DNA of 23,479 nt, taken from NCBI GenBank assembly GCA_010015655.1, contig ML976770.1:11026-34504 (forward strand), read 5' to 3'. Made by a program: the position numbers and the translations under genes. Shown here piece after piece: positions 1 to 10,913 of the stretch. A model generated the notes under the pieces. The model made no database searches and was not told the origin of the DNA. It saw only the letters and a list, made by a program, of their open reading frames with translations. Position 1 is the first letter of the stretch. Every line of letters starts with the position of its first letter. Source of the DNA: Bimuria novae-zelandiae CBS 107.79 (taxonomy: Eukaryota > Ascomycota > Dothideomycetes > Pleosporales > Didymosphaeriaceae).

Positions 1-1236
1 CGACACTACTACTACTTACACTCGCGGCGCTTAAGAGCCTACTAAAGCTTTATAACTTTAGCTATAAGTATTATAGTTTATTATATAAAATATTAACATA
101 CTTTAGCAAGCTAGCGGATAGCTTAAGTAGTAAGGCTCTATAATTAATAATAAACTTAGTTCTATATATATTAAGCTTACTACTAAAGCTAATTAACTAT
201 AAATAGTATCTTTAGTATTTATACGGCCTTAGCGTTAGCTACTATCGCTGGCGGGGACAGCGTCCTAACTACCATAAGCGATAACAGGACGCGATCTAGA
301 CAGAACGGGACGAGCCCTGTCGCCCGGAAGCTAGCCTGGATATTCTTCTCTGTAAGGACTATCTCTCGGATGCCTGGGTATATCTGTAGGAAGTCCTCCT
401 TGTCGACGTGGAAGACGCCTTGTCGCGCGAGCTCCTGGACCTGGCGCCCGTACGCAGTCTTCAGAGGCGAGAAACAGCCAACGTTAAGTGGCTAGAGCAG
501 GTGCGAGGTATAAGGCGGCATACAGAGCGTAATAATACTATTCTCTGCGCAGTACTTGTCAAACTCTAGCGTTGCGTGGCTACTATGGCTATTAAGGATA
601 AGGAGTTGATAGGTACTAACTATACGCGACCTTATATAGCTATTAAAGTGCTAAAGCTAGGTAAAGCTAAGCTTATTAGTTATTTAGCTATTATTACTAA
701 TAGCAATTATCTAGTTAGTAGGTAAGACTTAATACTAGCTAGCTAAGTAAAGTTTAGCTATAAAAATAATAAAGAGTAAGATTACCTACCTAGCCACGTT
801 AACCCCCTTAATTATTATAACCTACTTATAATTACTAAGCTAGATAGTAATTACTTAGCTAACTCTATTAGAGCTTATAATAACTTTTAATATTACTACG
901 ACGCCTATTGCAAAGCTAGTCTTATTAAAATTATAAATATCTATATTAGCTATACTATATAACTATTACGTCCCCTCTATAAGCTTAAACTATATATAAA
1001 TTATAATTAGATCCTTATATCGCGCGCGCTATAAGTTAAACTTCTTATTTTACTTTATTTAGAGCTTTAGCTAAGTATTAATAAAGCGCGTCGCCTAGTA
1101 CTTACTAACTAGCTAAAAAAAAGAATTTTAGCTATAAGTAGTAAGTAAAATATTAGCTATTTATTATATATTAATAATCTAGAGTAGAAATCTGCGTTAG
1201 TTAAGGTTAAAAATCTACTTAATAAGTATTTACTTT
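1..1236 (-). pseudogene. Fot1/Pogo-type DDE transposase relic (Tc1/mariner superfamily)
   Basis: The transposase cuts and pastes its own element. Read on the minus strand, the protein order is clear. Near 1040-1110 is the CENP-B-like DNA-binding region (VSKY, ATRF). The first catalytic block is NFNKTSF at about 911-931, where NFDETGF is usual. The second is LLILNSHSSH around 574-606, normally LLILDGH. The third is HLL-stop-PLNVGCF around 472-504, normally HLLQPLDVGCF. All three catalytic Asp therefore read Asn. The second and third lie at 591-593 and 483-485, exactly 36 codons apart, giving the DD35D spacing of Fot1-like elements. A C-terminal Gln-rich stretch (QLQQQA-like, now stop-rich) runs to the window edge. 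The N-terminus, probably about 100 residues, is cut off at the LTR that starts at 1237. Multiple stops and at least one frameshift make it dead. The family call is secure from the motif order. Confidence 0.88.
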
Positions 1237-1478
1237 TGTTGATACGGCAATAGGCTGTTGGATTAAGACTTCGTTGCAACGATGTGGTATTGATTTGATT
1301 CTTGATTGCAGATCTATTGTGGTGGGCTGTTGTGAGAAGTATTTATCGAGCGTGGTTTGTCTCCTACTAGCCTAATTAGGACTAGCGCAATAAACCACAG
1401 GCAAACTGCGCAATAAACTATAGGCAAACTATATAGTAGTAAAAGCTATAGTAGTGTTGCGCAGGTTTAAAGCCAACA
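1237..1478 (-). repeat. 3' LTR of Copia-1 (242 bp)
   Basis: In element orientation (minus) it starts TGTTGGC and ends CAACA. The plus-strand ends are TGTTGATACGG and GCCAACA. It aligns end to end with 12098-12339, with roughly thirty differences that are all transitions. Most are TG to TA, CA to TA or CG to TA, as expected from RIP. This copy is the less mutated of the two in its left half. Confidence 0.92.
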
Positions 1479-1486
1479 CTGGCTAT

Positions 1487-1496
1487 CTTTTCTTTT
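1487..1496 (-). other. Polypurine tract of Copia-1
   Basis: On the minus strand AAAAGAAAAG lies 8 nt upstream of the 3' LTR. It is the usual primer site for plus-strand DNA synthesis. The same tract, followed by a nearly identical GCCAG spacer, occurs beside the Copia-3 LTR at 22530-22539, linking the two families. Confidence 0.7.
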
Positions 1497-1689
1497 ATGC
1501 TATATGTGGCTAGTTTAGTCTAGAACGCTTAAATCTGCAATAAAACACAATCTGTAATAGTTGCTAGTTTTCTAACTAGACTAGCGCTGGTGCGCGTCCT
1601 CTTAGTGCCTATCTTACTACTCCTTTTATAGACTTACTACTTCTTGCTATCGTGATTATACTCTAGGGTGTTAACTTTAGCACGATTAA

Positions 1690-3200
1690 CCTAGCCTTAC
1701 ACGCGAAGCTTAAGCTAGTTATAGTTAATAAGATACTCTATAGCTAAGTTAAAGCTGGCCTTGGTTATTAAGTCTGCTAGATTGTTACGTCTATTAATCT
1801 AGCGGATGTCTATAAGATTATTGCGCTTATAGGCCCTACGTAGAGCTATAATGTTAATTATAAGGCGCTTCTCCTTAGTAGTGCTAAGCTTAATAAGGTA
1901 ATTATATAAGGAGCGTGAGTTAGTGCATACGACGATAAAGACATTAAGGAGGTTAAGTTACTATATAATTATATTAATTGTACCGCTAATTATAATTATA
2001 ATGTCGACTCTATAGGCTATCGCGTTAATCTTAGATATAAGGACGCTGCGAGTAACGCGCTTACACTTAATAAATAACTAGTAAATAATATTACTAGTAA
2101 ACTTAAAGTTATAATTGCTATCTTTAGTATTATTACCAAGCGTGATTACGAAGCCTATTTATAATAATATATCCTTATTATTAGTAAATAATGCGTTAAT
2201 AAAGGCGTACAGCTTTAAGTTACTTAAGTCTAGTAGGATAAAGTTAAGGCCGCCAGTAATATTCTCCTTTTACTAAATAATACGCTTATTTAATCTAGTA
2301 ATTTCTTCTTTCATAGGCTTACTCGCTTAGGCTACGGCGGCGAGGTTAAAGCTTGCCTTAGGTTAACAAATTATCGTAATGTAAGCACCTTAAGCGCGCT
2401 ATTAAATATATAATTACTTATTATTAGCTATTTTAAGCTTCTCGCCTTGCTTCTTCTAGCGTAGAGTAATAGCGCGATTATTATTATTAAGCTTAATAAT
2501 ATAGCTATTAAAGTCGATTTGCGCGTTTAGTAAGAGAAACTACTTAGGCTTGGCCTTAAAACGTAGCTCTTGGTCCTTAAGGTCTACAAAAGCTTTGTTA
2601 GACAGACTAAGCGTGTCGTTAGTTTATATACTAATAATGCCGAAGCACTTACTACTAGCCTTACTAATAAGTAGGCATGGATTATAAGTAGATATTACTA
2701 TATAGAGAGTCTCGGTGTGGTATTTATTGTACGTTAACTACTAATAGGCACCTGCTTCAGCAATACCGTACAGCGGCTTAATAATAACTATAACTATGTT
2801 TGTTAGATAACTTTCCTTAAGCTAGGCTGGTATGTTAGCCATAATAGTACGCTGGAGTGGATTATCCGATTGCGTATAGGCCTGAGTGATGTCACGGAGC
2901 CAGAGGTACATGCCCAGCTTTAATAGTAATGGTGCTAGAGCGATAATCACACGCTGGCTTGCACGCTGGATAGTAGGAGACTATGTTAGGATAAGCTTCT
3001 TATTATTATTAGCGTATCCTTAGATAACAAGACAGGACTTCTTATACGGGCGATTAGTAGTCTTGCCCTTAACTTTATTAATAATGCGTGACTTAAAGAT
3101 GCGGACCTTATTATAATAGTAAGGACTATACTTCTTAAAGTAAAAGACACTTTATATTATAAGGGCGTTAATCTCTGCCTTTATAGATGCTTTAAATAGT
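1690..3200 (-). pseudogene. Copia-1 reverse transcriptase and RNase H relic
   Basis: This part of pol makes and processes the element cDNA. On the minus strand the RT begins near 3140 with IFKSRIINKVKGK. The RITQAY-type block follows (LRDITQAYTQSDNPLQRTI, about 2860-2890 region), then KPLYG at about 2765-2780. The catalytic motif reads IS-stop-TNDT at about 2611-2625, where fungal members of this Copia clade have MQTDDT, so one catalytic Asp is now Asn. RNase H runs on to about 1690 and ends with a block like DIRWINGRNNLADLITKAS, seen here with one Trp codon as a stop. The downstream 200 bases to the polypurine tract hold only the degraded tail. Many Gln and Trp codons are TAA/TAG. The enzyme is certainly inactive. 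Confidence 0.85.
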
Positions 3201-4440
3201 TACCCTAGTATTATAATCTTACTAACTACTTATAGCTTCTTAGCCAGGACAAGATCATCACGCTCACGTTAATTAAGGTTAACTATAGTAGTTATAACTT
3301 TATTAGGTTTTAGCTTATTTCTTAAGCCTTTTAGCCTATCGCGCTTACGCTTGGGTGCGGGCTCCTCTATAATAGGAGTGAAATTATTGTTAAAGCTACT
3401 ATTGTCCTCGTCCTCTACGAGAGGGGTAATAATAGTTATATTATCTGCATAATACGGGCGCACTACAGTAATGTAAAAGGTAACTTATTTATTATTAATT
3501 TTAATAACTACGGATTACTTATTAACGTAGAGGGCGATTATCTAATACAGGCCAGACTATCTATAGTTTTCCCGCCAGATCTTAACGCTGCTTAGGATAG
3601 GTAATAGTAAGATATTAGTTGCGTTAGGACTATTGCGAGTTATAAAAGCCTTATTAACTTAGCGCTTTACCTTAATTTTGCGCACTTTAGCTATTGCTTT
3701 ACGCACTATAGCGCCGCGGGCGGTAATAGACGGCAATAGTGATAATTTCTTTAACAGGCAAGGATATACTCTAAATACAAGAAGAGTTAGGACAAGTCTA
3801 TTAGGACCTGCGGTGTTATTAACAGCCTTGATAGCCATCTATAAGATATGTTCGGGAGCGGTTGTGCGTCTAACGTCTGCAGAGATTACCCTATAAGCAC
3901 GGCGAATAGGAGTATAATAGCGCTTAACCTTGCTAATTAAATAATGTGCCTCCACCAGGACTTCCTTAACCTTAATTATAAGTAACGTAGCGTTATTAAT
4001 AAACTTATTAGTAATAAAGTTCTTGCCAGCATCTGTCTTAATAACGTTAGGAGGACTAACGTACATGTCGATCTACATGGCGTAAAGGAGATCCCAAGTA
4101 GTATTTGCCTAGATATTTAGCATAAATTAAGTAGCTTAAAAAGCTGTGGCTTCATTAACTGCGTGGAGCACTAGTTTCTAATTAATGTATATTACATTAA
4201 TAATAACGCATGAGTTAAAGTCTATGTTATTGCGAATAGTAAAGCGGAAACGGCTAGGTGCTTTACTATGGATTTAACACTAGTAATAGTACTTATTAAT
4301 GCGATTAATAATGTTCTTATTAATGTCTTTATAGCCTGCTTTGCTGAGAATCTTGTGTAGTCGTCTAGTAGTAGGATAGCTAAAGCGTTAGTGAAGCTGG
4401 CGCAGCTTAGTCTTAGTTAAGTAGTAAATAATAGTCTCTT
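3200..4440 (-). pseudogene. Copia-1 integrase relic with GAG-pre-integrase region and C-terminal linker
   Basis: Integrase inserts the cDNA into the genome. On the minus strand the pre-integrase region (LRQLHRRF-like, near 4380-4400) is followed by an ATAFQA block near 4150. An open run of 75 codons at 4066-3839 contains KTDAGKNF, whose second catalytic Asp is codon 4033-4031. The glutamate 35 residues later, expected in KVERYH, is Lys (KVKRYY), a G-to-A change that removes the D,D35E triad. The block PEHILQMAIKAVNNTAGPN follows. At 3463-3269 a 64-codon open run starts in the VVRPYYADN block and continues into a basic linker (PKRKRDRLKGLRNKLKP) that leads to RT. These two runs are surviving pieces of one frame, not separate genes. 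Confidence 0.85.
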
Positions 4441-5628
4441 GTTTATTAAGCAGGAGCTATGGATGTCCCTATTTACGGATAATTAGGAATTCTTTGCCAC
4501 CTTAAACGAGCATATTGTCGATGTTGTTAAAGAAGATACTATGATGATCTATATTATTTAAGTAGAGTAGAAATAGTGTCTTAGTTAGCATTACTATAAA
4601 GGTAATTGTACTAAATAGCGTGCTAACATTAACGTCGCTAAGGGAGAAACACTCTAAATTATCTCTAAATTAGATTTAACAACGTTCTGCGGTGGACTTA
4701 TTAATAACTGTAAATAGTTTAATAAGCTATAGTGCCTTCACTTATGTCTTGCCAGCAGTTGAGACACTAACTACACTAGTGTCAGGCATAATACCTTAAA
4801 AGATATCTACGCCGTAGCGTGAATTAAATAAGAAGAGTTAAGCATCTTTATTTACTTTGCTAGAGATATAAAGATTATTACCTGTAATTGCATAAAGTGC
4901 GATAGCGTTATTAAGGCTAGAGATAATAGCGTCGCCGTTAACCTTATTACAGGATATAGTTAAGTAGACTTAGTAAGTAAAATATACTTTAATATTATTA
5001 TTACTAGCATTATTGTCGCTGCTATCGCTGTCTTTAAGCTCTATGCCTTCATGGCTGGCGAGAAACACTTTATAGCTCGGGGCATTAGGATGATTTTAAG
5101 CGTATTAGTTATAGCGTTAGCGATGCTCCATGCGCTCCTTCTTTAAGTATTAAGTTAACTAGTACTTAGGCTGCTTATAGATAAAGCATGTCTTATTACG
5201 GCGATTGCCTAAGTAGTTTAACTAATAATTATTATTATTAAATTGATTGCCACGCGATCCGCCTTAACCTTAATAGTAGTAATTATAGTAATTATTATCT
5301 AATAATCCTATAGCTTGTTAATTATTATAAATATAGTAGTAGTTAGTGTAATACTGCTTATCTGCATCTCGTGATAGAAACTAGCTATTAGAATAATAGC
5401 TTAACCACATGCTAACTACGTTGCGGAAATCTATAGCGACACCTTTAAATGTAGTCGCTAGCTTTAAGCAAGCTATAGTAGTTACTTTAATACCACGATA
5501 TGCGCTAAGGAGCTGTTGCGTAAGCAAATACTAATTATAGCTCTTACCCTAGTCCTATAATAGTGCCTAATAGAGCATGTTTATCTTACTAATAACTATT
5601 TTAAGACACTCTATAGGGTCTTTCTTAG
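4440..5628 (-). pseudogene. Copia-1 gag 3' part, zinc knuckle and protease relic
   Basis: On the minus strand the frame enters from the Copia-2 insertion site with KKDPIECLKIVISKINMLY. It continues through a Gln/Asn/Tyr-rich stretch and reaches a degraded zinc knuckle at about 5160-5200 (KTCFIYKQPK; the second Cys now reads Tyr). The protease active site reads MPDTSV around 4770-4800, where DTG or DSG plus a small residue is usual. Gag packages the RNA and the protease cuts the polyprotein. The gag 5' part lies across Copia-2 at 10914-11905, and the two parts join cleanly at the duplicated CTTAG. Confidence 0.75.
5624..5628. repeat. Target-site duplication of Copia-2, left copy (CTTAG)
   Basis: CTTAG directly precedes the TGTCAG terminus of the left LTR. 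The identical 5-mer at 10909-10913 follows the right LTR. A 5-bp duplication is the usual footprint of Copia integrase. Confidence 0.9.
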
Positions 5629-5828
5629 TGTCAGATTTGATAGTGTTCTGTCACTTTGAGATAATGCAATGATGAGAATTTGATGGATGTGATGATTGAT
5701 TAATGATGTTCGTGTTGTGTCTTGTTCGTGTTCTGTTAGACTGCTACCAAAGTCTTCTTTTCTTGGCGTAGGATTGCCCAGCCACCTTTACACTTTAAGT
5801 TTAGTGCAAAGTGCCATGTAATCAGACA
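5629..5828 (-). repeat. 3' LTR of Copia-2 (200 bp)
   Basis: The plus-strand ends are TGTCAGATT and AATCAGACA, a near-perfect terminal inverted repeat. It matches 10709-10908 over its full length with about six differences, all A/G or C/T. The interior TTCGTGTT is repeated within the LTR. Confidence 0.95.
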
Positions 5829-5838
5829 CACCCCCTTA
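5829..5838 (-). other. Polypurine tract of Copia-2
   Basis: On the minus strand AAGGGGGTG abuts the start of the 3' LTR directly. This is the standard priming site for plus-strand synthesis, and it fixes the minus orientation of the element. Confidence 0.75.
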
Positions 5839-5899
5839 GCTTAGGCTTATCCTTAAGCTAGAGACTATCTATCGGTGATCTAACAGTATTATCCTTTAC

Positions 5900-6460
5900 A
5901 GTTTAATTTCAAAAGCCTCTATTCTCTGCTCTAGCTTAAGCAAGTTAACCTCCACGTTTATAATCATATCCTTAATTTCTGCAAGTCCTAATTTGTTTAG
6001 AAAGTTATTCCACTTGTTAGCTGGCAGGGCCTTCGTAAGCCTATCTGCAACCATGTCCTCTAAGCGTTAATAGTCCACCTTAATTATCTTTAATACGACC
6101 TCTTGTCTTAGCCAGTAATTATAGATATCTATATAATAGAGCTTGGTCTGTAGCTTAGCGATCTCTTTAGTAATAAGCTAGATTATTTGCTAGTTATCGT
6201 AATTAATTATAATAAGAGAATTGCTAAGGTTAATCTTTAGCTCCTTTAGTAATCGTAAGATGAACAAAGCTTCTTTAGCTACCTATAAGAGAGCTAGTAA
6301 TTTGGCCTCTATAGTTAATGTAGTAACTATATCTTGCTTATTTGCTTTCCATGCAATCAAGCCACTAAATAACTTAATAATATATCCTTGTGAGCTCTTG
6401 CGGTCAAGCGTATTATCGGCGAAAGAAGCGTCACTTGCCACCTCCAAAGTATCTACACCC
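5900..6460 (-). pseudogene. Copia-2 RNase H and pol C-terminus relic
   Basis: On the minus strand the frame gives VASDASFADN near 6445-6415, then RKSSQGYIIKLFSG and WKANKQDIVTT, and then the TIEAKLLAL block near 6300-6320, the Glu-containing motif of Copia RNase H. Further on, DMVADRLTKALPANKW at about 6020-6055 is the conserved polyprotein C-terminal block, followed by FLNKLGLAEIKD. Stops occur at former Gln and Trp codons. RNase H removes the RNA strand during cDNA synthesis. The 83-codon plus-strand frame over 6221-6469 is only the antisense of this domain. Confidence 0.85.
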
Positions 6461-6559
6461 CTAAGCTAAAGACCTAGTAATCTGGTATCCGCAAGATAGA
6501 GGAGAACTCGATTGGTAGCGGCTTGGTACTCTTTGCTTAGGTTTAATAGGAATCGTAAA

Positions 6560-7490
6560 AGTCGAGAGCTTACAAAGGTAATATCTAGTCGTGTAGTTAC
6601 CGTAGCGTAGAGGATAGATCCTATCTTGCGCTAATATTAATTAACTTTAGCCTTACTAGCAAGCCTAGTTCGAGGAAATAGTTTAACTACTACTATAGGT
6701 ATTTCTTGCCGTATCTTATGTTGCTTAATAAGGCGCGAGATCTTGTTAATGTATAAGATCTATAAAAGCCAGATCTTTCTGTTTAGGCGGTCTCTAATAA
6801 CTTTAACTCCTAGAAACTATTATAAGTCGTTGCCACTAGTAAGTGTAAATTTAGTGCTTATCTTTGCTAGAGCAGCTTTAGCAGCTTGCTATTATAACTT
6901 GTTGTAAGCAACAATAAGGTCATCTATATAGAAGAAGATAATAATGCTATCCTTAATAAGACAGCATAGCTCGTGGGGTACTATTTTGAAACCTATATTA
7001 CGAAGCGTTAATGTGAACTCTCTCTACTAAAGCAGTGGAGATATGCGCAGTCCGTAGAGTGCTTTATATAGGTAGAGGACTATGCCTGCTCGCGAGTAGC
7101 CACGGGGCATTCTCATGTAGATTTCTCTGTCCAGCTTTGCGTGGACAAAAGCGTTGGTAACGTCGTGTTAGATAAGCTCTAGGTCAAACCAAGCTATAAT
7201 CGCTATAAGCATGCGAAACGATTATCCTGCTAGTATTATAGCGTAGGTTTCTTGCGAAGTAAGGTGCTATTATTAGTTACCTCTTATAACTAGTTGTGCC
7301 TTGCACTTCTGTAGTCGATAGTGTTTGTTAAACTTATAGGTATATACCTACATATAGTCAAGGATTTGGTAGCCTGTTGCTTTTACTAGAGCGGCTGCAA
7401 CCTTACTCCAGGATTTCATTTCCTTGTGGCTCTATAGATAGGATCGCTCGGCTTCCTTCCATATATCGTAGAGAGGGTGGTCCTCGAGCT
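6560..7490 (-). pseudogene. Copia-2 reverse transcriptase relic
   Basis: On the minus strand, SHKEMKSW near 7420 opens the domain. It is followed by KCKAQLVIRG, a block ending FDLELI, and DVTNAFVHAKLDREIYMRM near 7100-7170 with the first catalytic Asp. Next come KALYGLR near 7040-7060 and FFYIDDLIVAY near 6905-6940. The YIDD box, a YVDD variant, keeps both aspartates. This is the best preserved catalytic centre in the window, although stops interrupt the frame many times. The domain copies element RNA into DNA. Confidence 0.9.
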
Positions 7491-8149
7491 TGTTTTAGCA
7501 TGTAGGTGGCTCTAGTAGCACGCTCCGATGCGGCTTCTTACCTGCTATAATTATACGTTAAAGCTAGGCCTTATTAAGAACCTTACTATTATATTTACCG
7601 GCGCTGCCAGCTTTAGTGCCTACTATAAAAGTGGCGATCTATAGGCTTGTTTGTAATTGTACTGCTTATGCTTTGCGAGGTGGTTTAGGTTGTTTATCTC
7701 CTATTATTAACTAGGCAAGGAGTGCAATTAGTGGTAGAGTTAATAAAGGCGTTAGGTATTCGTAGCTAAATTTCCTACTTTGCCTACAGCCTGAGGTCTC
7801 CTCGTCCCCTTCCTTATACAATGTGTTAGTGATTGTTTTATCCTTATAAAAGGACTCCGTCTCTGGGTTTTGCTAAGGTAAGGGAGGTAGCTTTACTAAT
7901 CGCACCTAAGCTACGATTTCTTCTAAGGTGCTATACATAAGGTTATCTATTAGGTCTTTAGTCTTGCTTAAGAACACTAAGTCCTTATTAAAAATTATAT
8001 TACGGGTGCTAATAACCTTTGCAAGTAATAGGATCTAGATTCTCTAAATATTAGTTAATTAGTAGCTAATAAGGTAGCTAATCCATGCCTTAAGGTTAAG
8101 CCTTTAGAGCTTACTCTTGCCGCGTTTTATATCGTCAGTCATGGCAAAA

Positions 8150-9350
8150 GCTTTATAGCCATATGCTTTCAGGTGAGCTTAATTAGGTTTTCGTGGCTAG
8201 GTGACAAAGCTATTTTAAGAGGCTACTGTCGTAAAGAACACTTCGTATAGTAATTACCAGCAATTGCCATAGTTTAGAGTTTAATTATAAAGGTAGATAG
8301 CGGCTTAGGTAATTTTAGGCTATATTTACTAGGGTAGGTTAAAGTTAAGTCGTATCGCGCGCGCTTTCTCCTTAATAACACCCCCTAAGCGTTTAGCTCC
8401 TCTATTTTGTGCTTAGGTATCGGGTGCTAAAGGCTTAATTCTAATATCTTATGCCAAGCACTACCTTTCTACTTTAGCTTTAATAGAGAAGATTTTGTTA
8501 TCCAATTTAATAACCTTAACAGTAACGTTAAATTATACTTTTATAAATTATATAAAGCTATTAAGTAGCTTAATAATTAATCGTGCTGGGCGATTGTCTT
8601 TAAAGTAAAAGTCCCACATAAAGCTAGAGAATCGATTAGTGACTAGCATTTAACTTTTCTCTTTTGTAGAACTATTAGTTTCGAAATCGTAGAAATTAAT
8701 AGCTACCCTTTCGCTAGGGCCTTCTATTAAATCCCTTAGTTGTCGGCGTATTTATCGCTTAAGTTTAGCTCTTCTACAGGCATCGCATTTGGCTATAGTA
8801 AGCCCTTTTATTCTTACCCCCTAAGATTGCTGAATAAGGTGTTTAAGGGCTTAAGGGCCTGGATAACCTAGTTATCTATACCAGGTTAAGGCATCTGCCT
8901 TCTTTGGCCTTCTAGTGTGGGTGTTGGTTTTGTGCGCTATGTGGGCAGCTGGTACACTATTAATAACTATGCAGCGTAATGGGGCGGATCTGTACTTAAG
9001 CACCCATTGTCCATATAGCTCCTAAAGCTCTACTAGTGTTATATTGTCTCTTCTCTTTAGAGTTATAGGGTCCGCTTTTATGTTCTACTAAAGGCCTTGC
9101 TTGCGGAGTAATCGGAACGACACTAGGTTGCAAAGTAGATTAGGATAATAGGCTATATTGTCTAGCCATATTATTTGGTTGCCACTTGTACTCCGTATGT
9201 TAAGGTGGACGCTCCTATATCCTTTAATCCCTACTTATGTATTGCCAGCCCATATAAAGTCTCTAGGCGACGGTGGCCTATACGAGATAAAGTAATTAAT
9301 ATCGTTAAAGATATGGCAAGTTGTGCCTGAATCGAGGATAGCTAAGTATC
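8150..9350 (-). pseudogene. Copia-2 protease and integrase relic
   Basis: On the minus strand DSGTTCHIFND at 9301-9333 is a textbook Copia aspartyl protease site, apparently intact locally. Downstream are the GAG-pre-integrase block (WYR-stop-LGYPG, near 8860-8890, where HxRLGHPG is usual) and a zinc-binding CDACRRAKLKR block near 8770-8790. The start of the integrase core follows (RVAINFYDFE near 8680-8720, where the first Asp of IDF reads Asn), then MLVTNRFSSFMWDFYF near 8590-8650, where TDR became TNR. The rest of the integrase towards 8150 is strongly degraded. The 660 bases between here and RT (7490-8150) hold only the eroded integrase C-terminus and linker. Confidence 0.82.
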
Positions 9351-9479
9351 GTAATAGGTACGTGTTTGGATTAGTATGGAAGGATGCTGCATTAAAGCTT
9401 GCTAGGATTTTAGTAATCTTTTATCCATCTAGTTACTTATTGTTAGCCTCAGTGATTCGCGTTGGAGTAGAAGTGTGTG

Positions 9480-10672
9480 ATAGTTTAATTCTTAGTGTTT
9501 AAGATCTTAGTCTTTTAAGAGCTTTTAGGGCTTCTTGCAGCTCTAAGTCGTGCTTTAACCTAAATTAGATTAGCTTTGCTATGAAAGGCTTTAGCTTAAA
9601 CTATTTAGGTTATTTCTCTAGAAATGCATAGAAGCAATCTCTTAGAGCATAACGCTAATTATAAGCGGGGTAGTATTTGCCACTAGTTATTACTAGCTCG
9701 TAATCGCTCGTGGCAGACTACTTAGTTCTAGTACTAAGACTATTATTTTGTTGTTTAAGGGGTCTTCCCCTTATTTTAAATAATACTACTTTATCTATAA
9801 GAGAGGCGTCCCTCTCTGTGGCCTAGGTAGATTTACCACCTTTAGCGAGAAATAACTCTGCAGCAGTAAAAGCGCCTTTTTATTTGCCCTTATTCGGGTG
9901 CTAGAGATTTATATAGTCTCGGAAGAGTCTTATTGTGCCTTCCCTAGAGACGGACGGGTCCTTTCTCTAGGTTAACTAAAAAATTGTGACCTATTAAGAG
10001 GCAATATAATTAACTACCTTTATAAAGTCTTCTTTAACTGCGCTTAGCTACTAAAGCTCTCCTACCCCTTAGGTTTCTACTTTAGTGGCCGCGTAATTAT
10101 ACTTATTTAGCCATATGTGCCAGGTAGCTACGCTTCTCATAGGCTTAATCGCCTTATAATATCGGGTCCTTGCCCGCATTTGCTCATGCTCTAGGTTAAC
10201 ACTAACTCTAGCTATAAGATTACTAATCTATTGCTTAATTAATAGCTCTAGTAAACAGCAATTCTTTTGTAGGTGGGCTAAAACTATTAATTGTAGGTAA
10301 ATAACTACCTTATTAATGTTTGCCCTCTCCTCTTTGTATTCGCGATTGTTCATCTTACAGTCTTCTAGAAGTATCTTATAGATGTCAATATCGTCCTTAT
10401 ATGCCTTTCGCGCCTGCCGTCGATAGATGTGAGGGCATTGTTAGCATATTGTTCGGATTCGCAGTCGTATACGCCGTGCTTGGCTGGTAGTTGCCTATCG
10501 CGGGAGGTATCGGCATTGCGGGTTTCTGTCTTGGTTCATCTATCAGCGCTGGGTTGATAATGTTCCAGACCTTTAGGAATTGGGATTTTGTTTTTAGCTA
10601 GTTTAGCCACGGTGTGTAGTTCGTGTAGTTGGTCAGGATCACTGTAGGATCTCTAAGGGTCGATAGGGCCAT
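9480..10672 (-). pseudogene. Copia-2 gag relic
   Basis: Gag forms the particle that packages element RNA. The likely start is the ATG at 10672-10670 on the minus strand, about 37 bases inside the 5' LTR. It opens MALSTLRDPTVILTNYTNY and then PWLN, the usual N-terminus of fungal Copia gag (a short leader, then a W-x-x-x-L block). The first 90 or so codons (to about 10405) carry a single early stop, so this end largely escaped RIP. Further on are VATWHIWLNKYNYAATKVET near 10095-10145 and a Pro/Lys-rich C-terminus. That end has a degraded zinc-binding stretch near 9600-9690 (RYALRDCFYAFLEK, where CxxC-x3-H-x4-C is typical). The middle and end contain many stops. Confidence 0.8.
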
Positions 10673-10708
10673 TGCAATTAGCTTGGCGGAGGCAATAAGA
10701 CTTTTAAT

Positions 10709-10908
10709 TATCAGATTTAATAGTGTTCTGTCACTTTGAGATAATGCAATGATGAGAATTTAATGGATGTGATGATTGATTAATGATGTTCGTGTTGTGT
10801 CTTGTTCGTGTTCTGTTAGACTGCTACCGAAGTCTTCTTTTCTTGGCGTAGGATTGCCCAGCCACCTTTACACTTTGAGTTTAGTGCAAAGTGCCATGTA
10901 ATCGGACA
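10709..10908 (-). repeat. 5' LTR of Copia-2 (200 bp)
   Basis: Full-length match to 5629-5828. The plus-strand left end reads TATCAG where the partner has TGTCAG, a G-to-A change in the terminal dinucleotide. No convincing tRNA primer-binding site could be read next to it: the sequence on the minus strand, TAATTAAAAG, is too RIP-altered. Confidence 0.95.
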
Positions 10909-10913
10909 CTTAG
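10909..10913. repeat. Target-site duplication of Copia-2, right copy (CTTAG)
   Basis: Identical to 5624-5628. Removing Copia-2 and one copy restores a continuous gag frame of Copia-1 across the site. Confidence 0.9.

Larger units (their letters stand above)
5629..10908 (-). mobile_element. Copia-2: structurally complete Ty1/Copia element nested in Copia-1 gag
   Basis: 5280 bp between a perfect 5-bp duplication. It has two 200-bp LTRs, a polypurine tract beside the 3' LTR, and on the minus strand gag, protease, integrase, RT and RNase H in Copia order. All main domains can be recognised, but the frame holds many TAA/TAG stops. The LTRs differ at about six sites, all transitions, so either the insertion was fairly young when RIP struck or short LTRs were spared. 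It is inserted in the same orientation as its host element. Confidence 0.95.

Noticed and set aside
1232..1236. Target duplication for Copia-1
   Set aside because: ACTTT on the left and GCATT on the right differ by a transversion and a transition. RIP cannot explain this.
3678..3896. 72-codon plus-strand frame
   Set aside because: Antisense to Copia-1 integrase.
6221..6469. 82-codon plus-strand frame
   Set aside because: Exact antisense of the Copia-2 RNase H domain, which has clear motifs on the minus strand.
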